NCBI RefSeq assembly: GCF_950295315.1
Contig: NC_080171.1
Location: forward strand, 116,121,064-116,185,063
DNA from: Erinaceus europaeus
Lineage: Eukaryota > Chordata > Mammalia > Eulipotyphla > Erinaceidae
Direction: 5' to 3'
Length of the DNA: 64,000 bases
The notes beneath the pieces were generated by a model. It did no database searches. It saw nothing but the letters and a program-made list of their open reading frames with translations, and was not told where the DNA came from. Below are positions 1-8,739 of the stretch, in pieces. Both the position numbers and the translations under genes were made by a program. How positions within the stretch are numbered: the first letter of the stretch is position 1; each line of letters opens with the position of its first letter.

Positions 1-168
1 GCCTCAGGTACCCACCTGCAGGGGGAAAGCTTTGCGAGTGGTAAAGCAGTGTTTCAGCTGTCTCTCTCTCTTTCTATCTCTCTCTCTCTCTCCATCTTCA
101 TTACCCCTTCCCTCTTGATTTCTGGCTGTCTCTATCCAATAAATAAGGATAATAAAATTTTTTTTAAA
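1..168 (+). mobile_element. SINE family B, cut by the window edge
   Basis: Has CACCTGCAGGGGGAAAGCTT, the pyrimidine tract and the CCAATAAATAAGGATAA end; the tRNA-like head lies outside the window. Confidence 0.85.
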
Positions 169-179
169 GTTGCACGTCT

Positions 180-245
180 CAATCCCCTGCACCACCATAA
201 TCAATCCCTTGCACCACCATAAACCAAAAAAAAAAAAGAAAAAAA
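180..245 (+). mobile_element. Family D fragment, 3' part, partly duplicated
   Basis: CAATCCC-TGCACCACCATAA occurs twice in tandem, followed by an A-rich tail. Confidence 0.5.
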
Positions 246-336
246 GAATTGCACGTCAACCCAAAACCTGGGTCCTTGAAAGAGTTCTTCCTCTTATTAC
301 TATGTGTGCTTAACTGGGCACAACACTGCCTAGCCC

Positions 337-533
337 CCCTCTTTTATTTAATTTATTTATTTTCTGATAGAGATAGAGAAACAGAGAGGGTGGGAGACAG
401 AGAAATAAAGATACCTGCAACACAGTTCCACCACTCATGACCCTTCCCTCCAGACAAGGACTAGGAATTTGGCCCAAGGCCCTTATGCATGGTAACATGT
501 GTTTGCTCTACTAGGCGCACCACTGCCCAGCTC
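337..533 (-). mobile_element. SINE family B
   Basis: Reverse complement of B: AGAGATAGAGAAACAGAGAG, the ACCTGCAACAC block and a degenerate head ending GGCGCACCACTGCCCAGC. Confidence 0.75.
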
Positions 534-570
534 TAAATTGCATTATTATTTTTTAAAAATATTTAATTTA

Positions 571-705
571 GTGGTTTGGCAGTGGATAAAGCACTGGATT
601 CTCAACCATGAGGTCCTGAGTTCAATCCCCAGTAGCACATGTACCAGAGTGATGTCTGGTTCTTTCTCTCTCTCCCCATCTTTCTCATGAATAAATAAAT
701 TTTCA
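571..705 (+). mobile_element. SINE family C
   Basis: GCAGTGGATAAAGCACTGGA, GAGTTCAATCCCC and ACCAGAGTGATGTCTGG, then an AATAAATAAA tail. Confidence 0.8.
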
Positions 706-706
706 A

Positions 707-779
707 AATTAATTTATTTATTAATGAGAGGTTAATTATTTATTTTAATGAATTAATTTATTTATTAATGAGAGGTTAA
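707..779 (+). repeat. 29-bp perfect direct repeat (707-735 and 751-779)
   Basis: An AT-rich unit ending ATGAGAGGTTAA is repeated after 15 bp. The second copy runs straight into the GGTTAAG of a family A element, so it may mark a target duplication or a local tandem copy. Confidence 0.8.
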
Positions 780-1041
780 GTGCACATGGAGCCAAGCACA
801 AGGACGGACGTAAGGATCTCAGTTCAAGTCCCCCGGCTCCCCACCTGCAGGGGAGTCGCTTCACAGGCAGTGAAGCAGGTCTGCAGGTGTCTGTCTTTCT
901 CTCCCCCCTCTGTCTTCCCCTCCTCTCTCCATTTCTCTCTATCCTATCCAACAACTACGACATCAATAACAACAACAACAACAATAAAATAACAAGGGCA
1001 ACAAAAGGGGGGAAAAAGCAAATTAAATTTTTTTAAAAAGT
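774..1041 (+). mobile_element. SINE family A lacking the first ~20 bases
   Basis: Begins at GGTTAAGTGCAC and runs through the B-box-like AGTTCAAGTCCC, the paired GGGGAGTCGC / GTGAAGCAGG blocks and the AACAACAACAATAAAA tail. Confidence 0.85.
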
Positions 1042-1149
1042 TTAAGTCTTAAAAAAAGAAATTAATTGACTAATTAATTTCTCTACAAGGATTATTGCTG
1101 GGGTTTGTTCGCCACCACTCAGTCCCCCTTTTACTCACTTCTGGTAGCC

Positions 1150-1340
1150 ACTTTCTTTCCTTTTCTATATTTAATGGGATAGAGAGGAAAATTGAGAGGG
1201 GAAGAGAGAGAAAGACCCCTGCAGTACTTGTTTCACTGTTCCTAAAGCTTCCTCTCTGCAGGTGGGGAGAGGGGCTCAAACCTGGGTCCCTGTGAGTGGT
1301 AGCATGTGTGCTTAACCAGGTGCACCACCCGCAGCCCCCA
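1150..1340 (-). mobile_element. SINE family B
   Basis: Reverse orientation: AAATTGAGAGGGGAAG, CCTGCAGTACTTGTTTCAC, GGCTCAAACCTGGGTCC, head TTAACCAGGTGCACCACC. Confidence 0.75.
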
Positions 1341-1407
1341 GGAGTGTATTTCTTTAACTTTACTAATCTATACTTTCACTTAATATTTTATTTTCATTCA
1401 TTTTATT

Positions 1408-1528
1408 GCAGCCCTGCTTCACCATTTGTGAAGCTGTCCCCCTGCAGGTGGGAACCAGAGGCTTGAACCTGTTCCCTTGCCCATGGTAACATGTGCACTC
1501 TACCAGGTGGAACCCCTACCCAGCCCCT
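1408..1528 (-). mobile_element. SINE family B, head half only
   Basis: GCAGCCCTGCTTCACC through GGCTTGAACCTG to ACCAGGTGGAACC; the pyrimidine tract is missing. Confidence 0.65.
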
Positions 1529-1575
1529 ATATTTTCACCCTAATAAATGCTTCGTGCTCTTCCAGAAAGGAGGAC

Positions 1576-1805
1576 GAGGGGACCAGGTGGTGACACACCT
1601 GGATGAGCACACATGCTACAGCACTCAAGGACCCAGGTTCAAGCCCCAGGTCCCCACCTGCAAGGGGAAAGCTTCTTGAGTGGTGAAGCAGGGCTGCAGG
1701 TGTCTCTCTGTCTCTTTCCCTTCCTACCACACCCTTCCCTCTCGATTCCTGGATGTCTCTATCCAATAAATAAAGATTAAAAAAAATATTTAAAAAAAAA
1801 AAAAG
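1576..1805 (+). mobile_element. SINE family B, full length
   Basis: Head ACCAGGTGGTGACACACCTGG, B box AGGTTCAAGCCCC, AAGGGGAAAGCTTCTT and a CCAATAAATAAAGATT end with an A tail. Confidence 0.85.
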
Positions 1806-2069
1806 GAAGAAAGGTGTAAGAAAAGCAGGTCCAGAGAGCAGCCATCACCCCACTGAGAGCCAAACCTCCTTGGAGAAAGAAAGGCAGGCCGGAGGCTCAT
1901 TGAATGGTAGTGTTGTAAATCAGGTCCCATAAAACTACTTGTCAAGGCAAAAGATAAGGAGTTAAAGCAAGGTGTTTCTTCTTTTGTAAAAGGGGCACAA
2001 AGCCAACAGTGGCAGCAGCTTGCCCCCCACTCTCTATTTTCCCTTCTTTTTTTAATGTTTTTTTCTCTT
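1806..2069. other. Unique 5' flanking DNA
   Basis: No repeat family or coding signal recognised. Confidence 0.5.
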
Positions 2070-2358
2070 TTTTTTAATATTTATTTTATTATTTATTTAT
2101 TCCCTTTTGTTGCCCTTGTTTTTTATTGTTGTAGTTATTATTATTGTTGTTGTCATTGTTGGATAGGACAGAGAGAAATGGAGAGAGGAGGGGATGACAG
2201 AGAAGAGGAGAGAAAGATAGACACCTGCAGACCTGCTTCACCGCCTGTGAAGCGACTCCCCTGCAGGTGGGGAGCCGGGGCTCGAACCGGGATCCTTATG
2301 CCGGTCCTTGTGCTTTGCGCCACGTGCGCTTAACCCGCTGCGCTACAGCCCGACTCCC
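2070..2358 (-). mobile_element. SINE family A, full length
   Basis: T-rich end at 2070, paired blocks, GGGGCTCGAACCGGGATCC and head GCTACAGCCCGACTCCC. A (GTT)n-like stretch corresponds to its AACAA tail. Confidence 0.9.
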
Positions 2359-2500
2359 TTTTCCCATCTTTTATACCTGATGCAGAACTGTCTCCTCCAC
2401 CCCTGGGCTGGGCTTCAGAGCTCACAATCTCCCTCCTGTCTAAATAGGAATGGAAGAGAATCTAAGTGTCTCTATTGGGAGACTAGCAAACACTACAAGT

Positions 2501-2506
<6 letters not shown>

Positions 2507-2562
<56 letters not shown>

Positions 2563-2843
2563 TTTAAGTTTTTAAAAATTTTTAATATATTCCCTTTTAT
2601 TGCCCTTGTTATTTTATTGTTGTAGTTATTATTGATGTCACTGTTGTTGGATAGGACAGAGAGAAATGGAGAGAGGAGGGGAAGACAGAGGAGATAAAGG
2701 AGAGACACCTGCAGACCTGCTTCACTGCCTGTGAAGGGACTCCCCTGCAGGTGGGGAGCCGGGGGCTCGAACCGGGATCCTTACGCCGGTCCTTGTGCTT
2801 TTGCACCACCTCCGCTTAACCCGCTGCGCTACCGCCCGACTCC
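2507..2843 (-). mobile_element. SINE family A with (TC)n(TA)n tail
   Basis: Full-length reverse copy flanked by the 14-bp target duplication CTACAAGTAACTCT (2493-2506 and 2844-2857). The (TC)n(TA)n stretch lies inside the duplication, so the microsatellite grew from the SINE tail. Confidence 0.9.
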
Positions 2844-2883
2844 CTACAAGTAACTCTTATCTGGCCTAAAGAATACAGAATGT

Positions 2884-3437
2884 GGGAGTCGGGTGGTAGT
2901 GAAGCGGGTTAAGCGCAAGGACCGGCATAAGAATCCCGGTTTAGGGAACCGGGCGGTAGCGCAGCAGGTTAAGTGCACGTGGCACAAAGCACAAGGAGAC
3001 TGGCAGAAGGATCTAGGTTCGAGCCCCCGGCTCCCCACCTACAGGGGAGTCGCTTCACAAGCGGTGAAGCAGGTCTGCCCGTGTCTGTCTTTCCCCCTCT
3101 CTGTCTTCCCTCCTCTCTCCATTTCTCTCTGTCCTCTCCAATGATGACGACATCAATAACAACAATAATAATTACAACAACAATAAAAGACAACAAAGGC
3201 AACAAAAGGAAAAATAAATTAAAAAAAAAATCCCGGTTCAAGCCTCCAGCTCCCCACCTTCAGGGGAGTCGCTTCACAAGCGGTGAAGCAGGTCTGCAGG
3301 TGTCTATCTTTCTCTCTCCCTCTCTGTCTTCCCCTCCTTTCTCGATTTCTCTCTGTCCTATCCTACAATGACGACATCAATAACGATAATAACTACAACA
3401 AGGGTAACCAAAGGGAATAAATAAATAAATAAGAATA
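2884..3437 (+). mobile_element. SINE family A, outer copy split by a second A copy
   Basis: Head 2884-2943, body 3230-3437. Its B-box region ATCCCGGTTTA was the target of the inner element and is duplicated (2933-2943, 3230-3240). Outer flanks share AGAATACAGA. Confidence 0.85.
2944..3229 (+). mobile_element. SINE family A inserted into another family A SINE
   Basis: Complete copy from GGGAACCGGGCGGTAGCGCA to an A10 tail, bounded by the duplicated ATCCCGGTT(T/C)A of the host SINE. Confidence 0.9.
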
Positions 3438-3450
3438 AGAATACAGAGCT

Positions 3451-3650
3451 TGGGGCAGGGTGGTGGCTGGCACACCTGGTTGAACACACGTTACAGTGCT
3501 CAGGGACCCCGGTCTGCAGGGGGAAAGCTTTGCAAGTGGTGAGGCACTGCTGCAGGTGTCTCTCTGTCTCTCTGTCCCTCTCTATCACTCCTTACCCTCT
3601 CAATTTCTGGCTGTCTCTATCCAATAAATAAAGGGGAAAAATTAAAAAAA
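3451..3650 (+). mobile_element. SINE family B
   Basis: Head GGGCAGGGTGGTGGCTGGCA, AGGGGGAAAGCTTTGC and a CCAATAAATAAAGG end. It is followed by a third copy of AGAATACAGA (3651-3660). Confidence 0.85.
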
Positions 3651-3660
3651 AGAATACAGA

Positions 3661-4163
3661 ACTAGTGAGCACAGATGGCTATAGATAACAATTTATAGCA
3701 AAAAAATTTTTTTTGGTACGGAATGATTGTTCTATTCACATTCCCTTGATGAGAAGACCTAACCAGCTCTTACAGTAATGAAATCCCTGTAGCTGCTAAA
3801 ATGAATGACTGCAAACTTGGTTGCTAACAAATACAGAAAAGTATTCTCTCCCAGTTGAGTAGGCCAGGGATCTTCAGTCAGGGCGGCATCAGAGCTGTGC
3901 TCCCTCTGAACTCCCTGGGAAAGGATCCTTGCTGGCCTCTCCAGCTTCTAGTGAGCCCAGGCATGCCTTTCTTCCACTGTTAAAATCTCTGTCTCTATGT
4001 TCACAAGTCCTTCTTTGTCTCAACCCTTCTAAGGATACTTGCCATTAAATTTAGGGCCCACCTAAACAATTTAGGATGGTCTCATCTCAAGATTCTTACC
4101 TTAATTATATCTGCAAAGACCCTTTACAATTTAGGGCTACACTGTTTCTAGGAGACAAATTTT
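3661..4163. other. Unique 5' flanking DNA
   Basis: Non-repetitive AT-rich sequence; no reading frame or RNA gene recognised. Confidence 0.5.
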
Positions 4164-4272
4164 TGGAAGAGAACATAATGGTTATGCAAAAGACTTTCAT
4201 GCCTGAGGCTCCAAAGTCCTGGGTTCCACCATAAGCCTGAGCTGTGCAGTGCTCTGGCAAAAGGAGAAAAAG
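4164..4272 (+). mobile_element. SINE family D
   Basis: ACATAATGGTTATGCAAAAG, CCTGAGGCTCCAAAGTCC and GCAGTGCTCTGGCAAAAGG. Its A tail passes directly into the following purine microsatellite. Confidence 0.8.
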
Positions 4273-4394
4273 AAGAGAAGAGAAAAGGAAGAGAAGAGAA
4301 GAGAAGAGAAGAGAAGAGAAGAGAAGAGAAGAGAAGAGAAGAGAAGAGAAGGGGAGGGGAGGGGAGGGGAGGGGAGGGGAGGGGAGGGAAGGGA
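4273..4394 (+). repeat. (GAGAA)n / (GGGGA)n purine microsatellite
   Basis: About 16 GAGAA units followed by about 8 GGGGA units, seeded by the A tail of the adjacent D element. The Glu/Lys/Arg open frames across it are artefacts. Confidence 0.9.
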
Positions 4395-4518
4395 AAAGGT
4401 CAGCTCATCTGCTGGCTACACTGCCTTCTCAAGCTTGTTTGAAATAAGCAGTTCATAAGGAAATGATTCAGTTAAGTTTCTGCTACAAAACCACCCAGAC
4501 AGCAGGGTGTCGAGAGAG

Positions 4519-4698
4519 GTCATTTCAGAAGCGGTGAAGCAGGTCTGCAAGTGTCTATCTTTCTCTCCCCCTCTCTGTCTTTCCCTCCTCTCTCCATTTC
4601 TCTCTGTCAACAATGTAATCAATAACAACAACAACTACAACAACAATAATTTAAAAAAAAAGGGCAACAAAAGGGGAAATAAATATATTTTTTTAATT
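4519..4698 (+). mobile_element. SINE family A, 5'-truncated
   Basis: Starts near TCATTTCAGAAGCGGTGAAG; pyrimidine tract and AACAACAACTACAACAACAA tail remain. Confidence 0.85.
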
Positions 4699-4700
4699 TA

Positions 4701-4860
4701 GTGGTCCAAGAGGTGGCGCAGTGGATAAAGCAGCGGACTCTCAAGCATGAGGTCCTGAGTTCAATCCCCGGCAGCACATGGACCAGAGTGATGTCCTGCT
4801 CTTTCTCTCTTTCCTCCTATGTTTCTCATTAATAAATAAATACAATCTTTTAAAAAATTA
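4701..4860 (+). mobile_element. SINE family C, full length
   Basis: AGAGGTGGCGCAGTGGATAA, GAGTTCAATCCCC, GGACCAGAGTGATG, AATAAATAAATAC tail. Confidence 0.9.
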
Positions 4861-4999
4861 AGAGATTGGGGCTGTGCAAGAAGAGACAATTCGCTCAATT
4901 CCCCTCTTTTCTCGAGGTTCTTCTAGGCTGAAAACTAATCAAGTAATTTTCACCATGGTTATTGCTGGGACATGGTGCCAACACTCTGAATCCACTGCT

Positions 5000-5128
5000 C
5001 CTTTTTTTTTTTTTTTTCAATTTCTTTATTGGGGGATTAATGTTTTATATTCGACAGTAAATACAATAGTTTGTACATAACATTTCTCAGTTTTCCACAT
5101 AACAATATAACCCCCACTAGGTCCTCTT
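5000..5128 (-). mobile_element. L1 3' end
   Basis: T-run, then TTTCTTTATTGGGGGATTAA and the GTACATAACATTTCTCAG block: the reverse complement of the L1 3' UTR terminus seen several times in this window. Confidence 0.85.
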
Positions 5129-5129
5129 T

Positions 5130-5413
5130 AAAATATATATATATATTTATTTATTTATTCCCTTTTGTTGCCCTTGTTTTATTGTTGTAGTTATTATTGT
5201 TGTCGTTGTTGGATAGAACAGAGAGAAATGGAGAGAGGAGAGGAAGACAGAGAGGGGGAGAGAAAGACAGACACCTGCAGACCTGCTTCACCCACCATTT
5301 GTGAGGAGACACCCCTGCAAGTGGGGGTCCAGGGGCTCGAACCTGGATCCTTAGACTGGTCCTTGCTCTTTGCTCCATGTGTGCTTAATCTGCTGCACTA
5401 CTGTCCGACTCCC
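5130..5413 (-). mobile_element. SINE family A
   Basis: Full-length copy ending CTACTGTCCGACTCCCC, inserted at or in the L1 fragment. Confidence 0.9.
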
Positions 5414-5424
5414 CTTTTTTCTTT

Positions 5425-5541
5425 TTATTTATTTTTATTTCTTTATTGGGGGATTAATGTTTTACTTTTTTTTTTATCAGAGCAAAGTTCAGTTCTGGCT
5501 TATGGGAATTGAACCTGGGGCATTGGATTTTGACTTCCATG
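5425..5541 (-). mobile_element. L1 3' tip (5425-5465) followed by SINE family D
   Basis: TTTCTTTATTGGGGGATTAA is the last part of the L1 3' end; from 5466 TATCAGAGCAAAGTTCAGTT through TTGAACCTGGGGC is D reversed. Confidence 0.7.
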
Positions 5542-5792
5542 GCCTATTCAAAATCTCTGTAAATTCAGCTCCCCTATACCCAGTGTGTAACATTTCTCTC
5601 ATATTTCAGTGACTCCATTTGGGGATTTTATCTATTTATTTATTTCCAGAGCACTGGTTTATGGTGGAGGGACTTCACTGCCTTTTTTTCAGCCATGACA
5701 CAACAGGATGTTTGCTAAAAGCAAGTTGTAGAGATCAAACATGAGCTGGGGATGAGAACCCGACTAAATATCAAGGGCGATAACTAGAAGGT

Positions 5793-5939
5793 GGGGGTGG
5801 GGTGATAGAATAATGGTTATGCAAAAAAAAAAAAAAAAAGACTCCCTCACCTGAGGCTCTGAGGTTTCAGATTCAATTATCAGCACCAACATAAACCAAA
5901 GTTGAGCAGTGCTCTGGTAAAAAAAAAAAAAAAAAAGCA
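5793..5939 (+). mobile_element. SINE family D with an internal A run
   Basis: GATAGAATAATGGTTATGC, an expanded A17 run inside the head, then GAGCAGTGCTCTGG and an A tail. Confidence 0.8.
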
Positions 5940-6072
5940 TAAGGGTGGGGTAGATAGCATAATGGTTATGTAAAGAGATTCTCATGCCTGAGGCTCCAAA
6001 GTCCCAGGTTCAGTCCCCAACACCATCATAAACCAGAGCTGAGTAGTGCTCTGGTAAAACAATAAAAATGGA
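5940..6072 (+). mobile_element. SINE family D, full length
   Basis: GGGTAGATAGCATAATGGTT to GTAGTGCTCTGGTAAAAC, directly after another D copy in the same orientation. Confidence 0.85.
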
Positions 6073-6169
6073 TAAAAAAAAATTAATTAAAATAATAAGA
6101 AAAATTAAAAGAGAAAACACAATAATAAAAATAAATCAAAATAGAAAGTGGAGATTACGGCTGAGCTGA

Positions 6170-6335
6170 TTTCGCGGGATAGAAATAGCTCACTAGAGAG
6201 GGCGCCAACATTGCCATGACCAAGACCAAAGTTGGAGCCCAGAACTACATGGAAAGTGCCTTGGTTCCGGAACCGGAGTTGTTTCAAAGTTGCGGTGTCT
6301 TTCCCTCTCTATTTCATTTCATTTCATTTCATTTT
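6170..6335 (+). mobile_element. Old SINE related to family F with (ATTTC)n
   Basis: AGAAATAGCTCACTAGAGAG resembles the F head; it ends in a short ATTTC repeat. Divergent, so assignment is tentative. Confidence 0.4.
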
Positions 6336-6339
6336 CTTT

Positions 6340-6608
6340 TCTTTTTTATTTATTTATTTTCCCTCTTGTTGTCCTTGTTGTTTTTTAATTGTTGTTGTTA
6401 TTGATGTCATCATTGTTGGACAGAACAGAAATAAATGGAGAGAGGAGAGGAAGACAGAGAGGGGGAGAGAAAGACAGACACCTGCAGACCTGCTTCACCG
6501 CCTGTGAAGCGACTCCCCTGCAGGTGGGGTTCAAACTGGGATCCTCACGCAGGTCGTTGCGCTTCGCACCACGTGCACTTAACCTTCTGTGCTACCGACC
6601 GACTCCCC
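6340..6608 (-). mobile_element. SINE family A
   Basis: Full-length reverse copy with a small deletion around the B box (GGTGGGGTTCAAACTGGG). Confidence 0.9.
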
Positions 6609-6857
6609 CCCCCCTCTCCTATTTGTATCTGAAAGGGAAAAAAATTACTCTAATTAGCTAGATAGTACATATATGAGGCCCTGGTTCTCCCACATACCTA
6701 AGAAAATTAATTTGGTTTTGCTAAAACACAAAGAGAAAGTCTGTAGACTTAAAGTTGAGGCCTAGTTGAAAACGACTTCAGGGCAAGTTCTGAAATATAA
6801 TTCGACCACAGAGAAATCTTTGTCATCTCACTTAATTTTAATTAAGATGTAAATTTC

Positions 6858-6988
6858 GCAGTCTGGATGTGGCACAGTGGGTGAAGTCTTGGACTCTCCA
6901 ATATGAGATCAGGACTTTGATCCTCAGTACTGCCTGTGTCAGTGATGCTCTGGTTCTACCTCTGATAAATACATCTTTAAAAAATTTA
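6858..6988 (+). mobile_element. SINE family C, old copy
   Basis: GATGTGGCACAGTGGGTGAA and TTTGATCCTCAG with a degenerate tail. Confidence 0.65.
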
Positions 6989-7082
6989 AAGTAGGGGGTC
7001 TGGGAGGTACACCAATAATAGATTATCCTAATCTGAAGCAGAATGATTTCCATAGGCAGCATTTTTTTTAAAAGTTGATTTG

Positions 7083-7226
7083 GGGCAGGGGAGATAAATT
7101 AGCCTATTAAAGCACCATTGTGCATGCCTTGAGGGCCCAGAGGCCTAAGATTTCAACAGCTAAGTAAGCAGTGTTCTAGCCTGCCTTTCTCATGATGAAT
7201 TTCTCAAATAAAATAAAATAATAATA
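7083..7226 (+). mobile_element. Degenerate tRNA-type SINE
   Basis: AGATAAATTAGCCTATTAAAG head and AAATAAAATAAAATAATAA tail; probably D- or F-related. Confidence 0.4.
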
Positions 7227-7350
7227 GGTCTGACAAAATAGCTCACTTGGATAGTGTGTTGCTTTGTTGACCTCAACTCTCACTGCACTGAAGGAAGCTT
7301 CAGTGCTGTGGTTTCTTACACTCTCTCTGCCTTCTTTGTAGCTAAAAAAA
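7227..7350 (+). mobile_element. SINE family F
   Basis: AAATAGCTCACTTGGATAGT, GCACTGAAGGAAGCTTCAGT and a pyrimidine tract; three to four similar copies exist in the window. Confidence 0.6.
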
Positions 7351-7377
7351 ATCGTTCTTTTCAGAGGTAGCACTAAT

Positions 7378-7501
7378 TTTTTTTTTTAAACAGAGCACTG
7401 CTCGGTCCTGATTTATGATGGTTGAGGGATTGAACCTGGGGCTTTGGAGCCTCAGGCATAAGAGTCTCTTAGCATAACCCCTATGCTATCTACCCCCTAC
7501 C
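7378..7501 (-). mobile_element. SINE family D
   Basis: T-run, AACAGAGCACTGCTCGG, GGGATTGAACCTGGGGC, CTATGCTATCTACCCCC. Confidence 0.85.
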
Positions 7502-7516
7502 CTAAAAAAAAAAATG

Positions 7517-7712
7517 GCTTAAGGATCCCAGTTCCCCACCTGCAGGGGAGTCGCTTCACAGGCGGTGAAGCAGGTCTGCAGGTGTCTGTCTTTCTCTCCC
7601 CCTCTGTCTTCCCCTCCTCTCTCCATTTCTCTGTCCTATCCAACAACAACGACATCAATAACAATAATAACTACGATAAAACAAGGGCAACAAAAGGAAA
7701 TAAATACATAAA
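7517..7712 (+). mobile_element. SINE family A, 5'-truncated
   Basis: Begins CTTAAGGATCCCAG; keeps the paired blocks and AATAATAACTACGATAAAAC tail. It is fused to the D element before it. Confidence 0.8.
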
Positions 7713-8149
7713 TATTAAGACAAAATTAAATTTCACGAGACAGGGAGGGGAAGGAGGGCCGGAGCATCACTTTGGTAACCGTGACAATTAGGATGCAACC
7801 TAGGACCTGGGGCTTTGAAATGCAGGGCTCCACCCATCGCACACTTCAGGGAAACGCAAAGTAGCCAGTGGCATTCTCCAGAAACTTCTTTTGCTACAGT
7901 GGTTTCTTTGGTACAAACAGCCGCACATGTACAGGACCTATCGTCTATCTGGGCTGGTTTATATTCTCTGAGATGGCTCATAGATTTGTCCCAGAACTGG
8001 ACAGACTGCTAAACCTGACCCAGATGATGCTTCAAATAAGATTCAAAAGGCAAATTAAAAAAAAAAAGACAATGGAGAAAAAAATGCCAAAGTAAGAAGA
8101 GGAATCCCAGAGACAAGTGAAAGGACTCTGACAGGCTGTTTCCGAGAAC
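7713..8149. other. Unique sequence upstream of the CpG island
   Basis: No repeat recognised. It may hold distal promoter elements, but no specific site stands out. Confidence 0.5.
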
Positions 8150-8309
8150 CTCGTGGCAGCTCCCTTCTCCTTCAGGCTGGTGTGCGGGTCCCTTTGGCAG
8201 CTCCAGGGTGGCCCTTAGCCCCGCCCCCTCCCACCTGGTCGTCCTCCAGGCTCCGCCCCCACAGCGCCCGGCCCCGCCCCGCCCAGCAGCTCCGCGTTTG
8301 TCGGCGCGC

Positions 8310-8317
8310 TGACGTCC
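8310..8317 (+). promoter_or_regulatory. CRE-like site (TGACGTCC)
   Basis: Seven of eight bases match the palindromic CREB/ATF site TGACGTCA, located 170 bp upstream of the start codon. One half site is intact. Function is inferred. Confidence 0.45.
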
Positions 8318-8362
8318 GACGCTCCAGGTACTTTCCCCACGATCGGCTAGGCCAGCGTGGGG

Positions 8363-8378
8363 GTGGGGCGGGGCGCGG
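8363..8378 (+). promoter_or_regulatory. GC box pair (GGGGCGGGGC)
   Basis: Classic Sp1/KLF motif next to the NRF1-type site; further GC boxes in reverse orientation lie at 8251-8284. Confidence 0.6.
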
Positions 8379-8380
8379 AG

Positions 8381-8390
8381 CGCGCATGCG
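8381..8390 (+). promoter_or_regulatory. NRF1-type site (CGCGCATGCG)
   Basis: Near-perfect match to the palindromic GCGCATGCGC core recognised by NRF1, about 95 bp upstream of the start codon in a CpG island, a typical position. Binding is inferred. Confidence 0.6.
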
Positions 8391-8414
8391 TCGCAGCGGC
8401 AGCGCTCTCCCCGG

Positions 8415-8548
8415 ATGGTGCGGGGCCTGAGCTTCTCCGCCGGCCCTGGCTCCGCTCGCCCCAGCTTGCTCCCGCCGCCATGTCTGCCACCATCGAGCGG
8501 GAGTTTGAAGAGCTGGATGCTCAGAATCGCTGGCAGCAGCTATACTTG
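8415..8548 (+). other. Possible overlapping upstream reading frame in the PTPN2 leader
   Basis: An ATG at 8415, 65 nt upstream of the start codon and in another frame, stays open through exon 1. After splicing it continues into exon 2 and stops at a TAA near 34213. Its context is moderate (C at -3, G at +4). It matters only if transcription starts upstream of 8415. Confidence 0.4.
8480..8548 (+). CDS. PTPN2: PTPN2 coding exon 1 (residues 1-23)
   Basis: The start ATG at 8480 sits in a GCCGCC context (G at -3) and encodes MSATIEREFEELDAQNRWQQ followed by LYL, nearly the known TC-PTP N terminus. The exon ends at TTG|GTGAGT, a canonical donor, in phase 0. The frame is open upstream to about 8357 but has no earlier in-frame ATG, so 8480 is the start. 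The residues form the N-terminal helix in front of the phosphatase fold. As I recall the orthologues, Ser2-Ala3 is mouse-like (human has Pro-Thr) and Gln20 replaces a usual Pro. The exon lies in a CpG island. Confidence 0.95.
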
Positions 8549-8708
8549 GTGAGTTGCAGGTTCGCGCCGCGGCTGCCGTCCTCCTCGGGAGAACCCGGGC
8601 TCGCGCTTGCCGTCTCCCGCCTCCCCCGCCTCTTGCGCGGAGCGGAAGTGGCGGCGCCAGGGCCGCGTCAGGGGCGCGCGTGCGCCGACCGCGTCTCTGG
8701 CCTCTTGG

Positions 8709-8736
<28 letters not shown>
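8709..8736 (+). repeat. A28 homopolymer inside the CpG island
   Basis: Uninterrupted run of about 28 A about 160 bp into intron 1, with no recognisable retroposon body on its 5' side, only GC-rich unique DNA. Confidence 0.9.

Positions 8737-8739
<3 letters not shown>

Larger units (their letters stand above)
8200..8479 (+). promoter_or_regulatory. PTPN2: PTPN2 core promoter and 5' UTR region (TATA-less, GC-rich)
   Basis: There is no TATA box. Several GC boxes (8221-8228, 8251-8260, 8272-8284, 8363-8378), a CRE-like site and an NRF1-type palindrome cluster within 270 bp of the start codon. This is the pattern of a dispersed-start housekeeping promoter. The transcription start cannot be fixed from sequence; it probably lies between about 8330 and 8440. 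Confidence 0.75.

Noticed and set aside
2055..2333. Recurring peptides such as CRPASPPVKRLPCRW and DRHLQTCFTACEATPL across the window
   Set aside because: They are translations of the family A SINE body in different frames, not a protein family.
3230..3437. CRISPR-like spacing of repeated blocks
   Set aside because: The repeated blocks are interspersed SINE copies of about 200-300 bp at irregular distances in both orientations in a mammalian genome; there is no array.
4244..4458. Glu/Lys/Arg-rich open frames
   Set aside because: Translation of the (GAGAA)n / (GGGGA)n microsatellite.
7713..8479. A divergent gene sharing the PTPN2 promoter
   Set aside because: No minus-strand exon with homology or donor site was found upstream, and I do not recall a close head-to-head partner of PTPN2 in other mammals.
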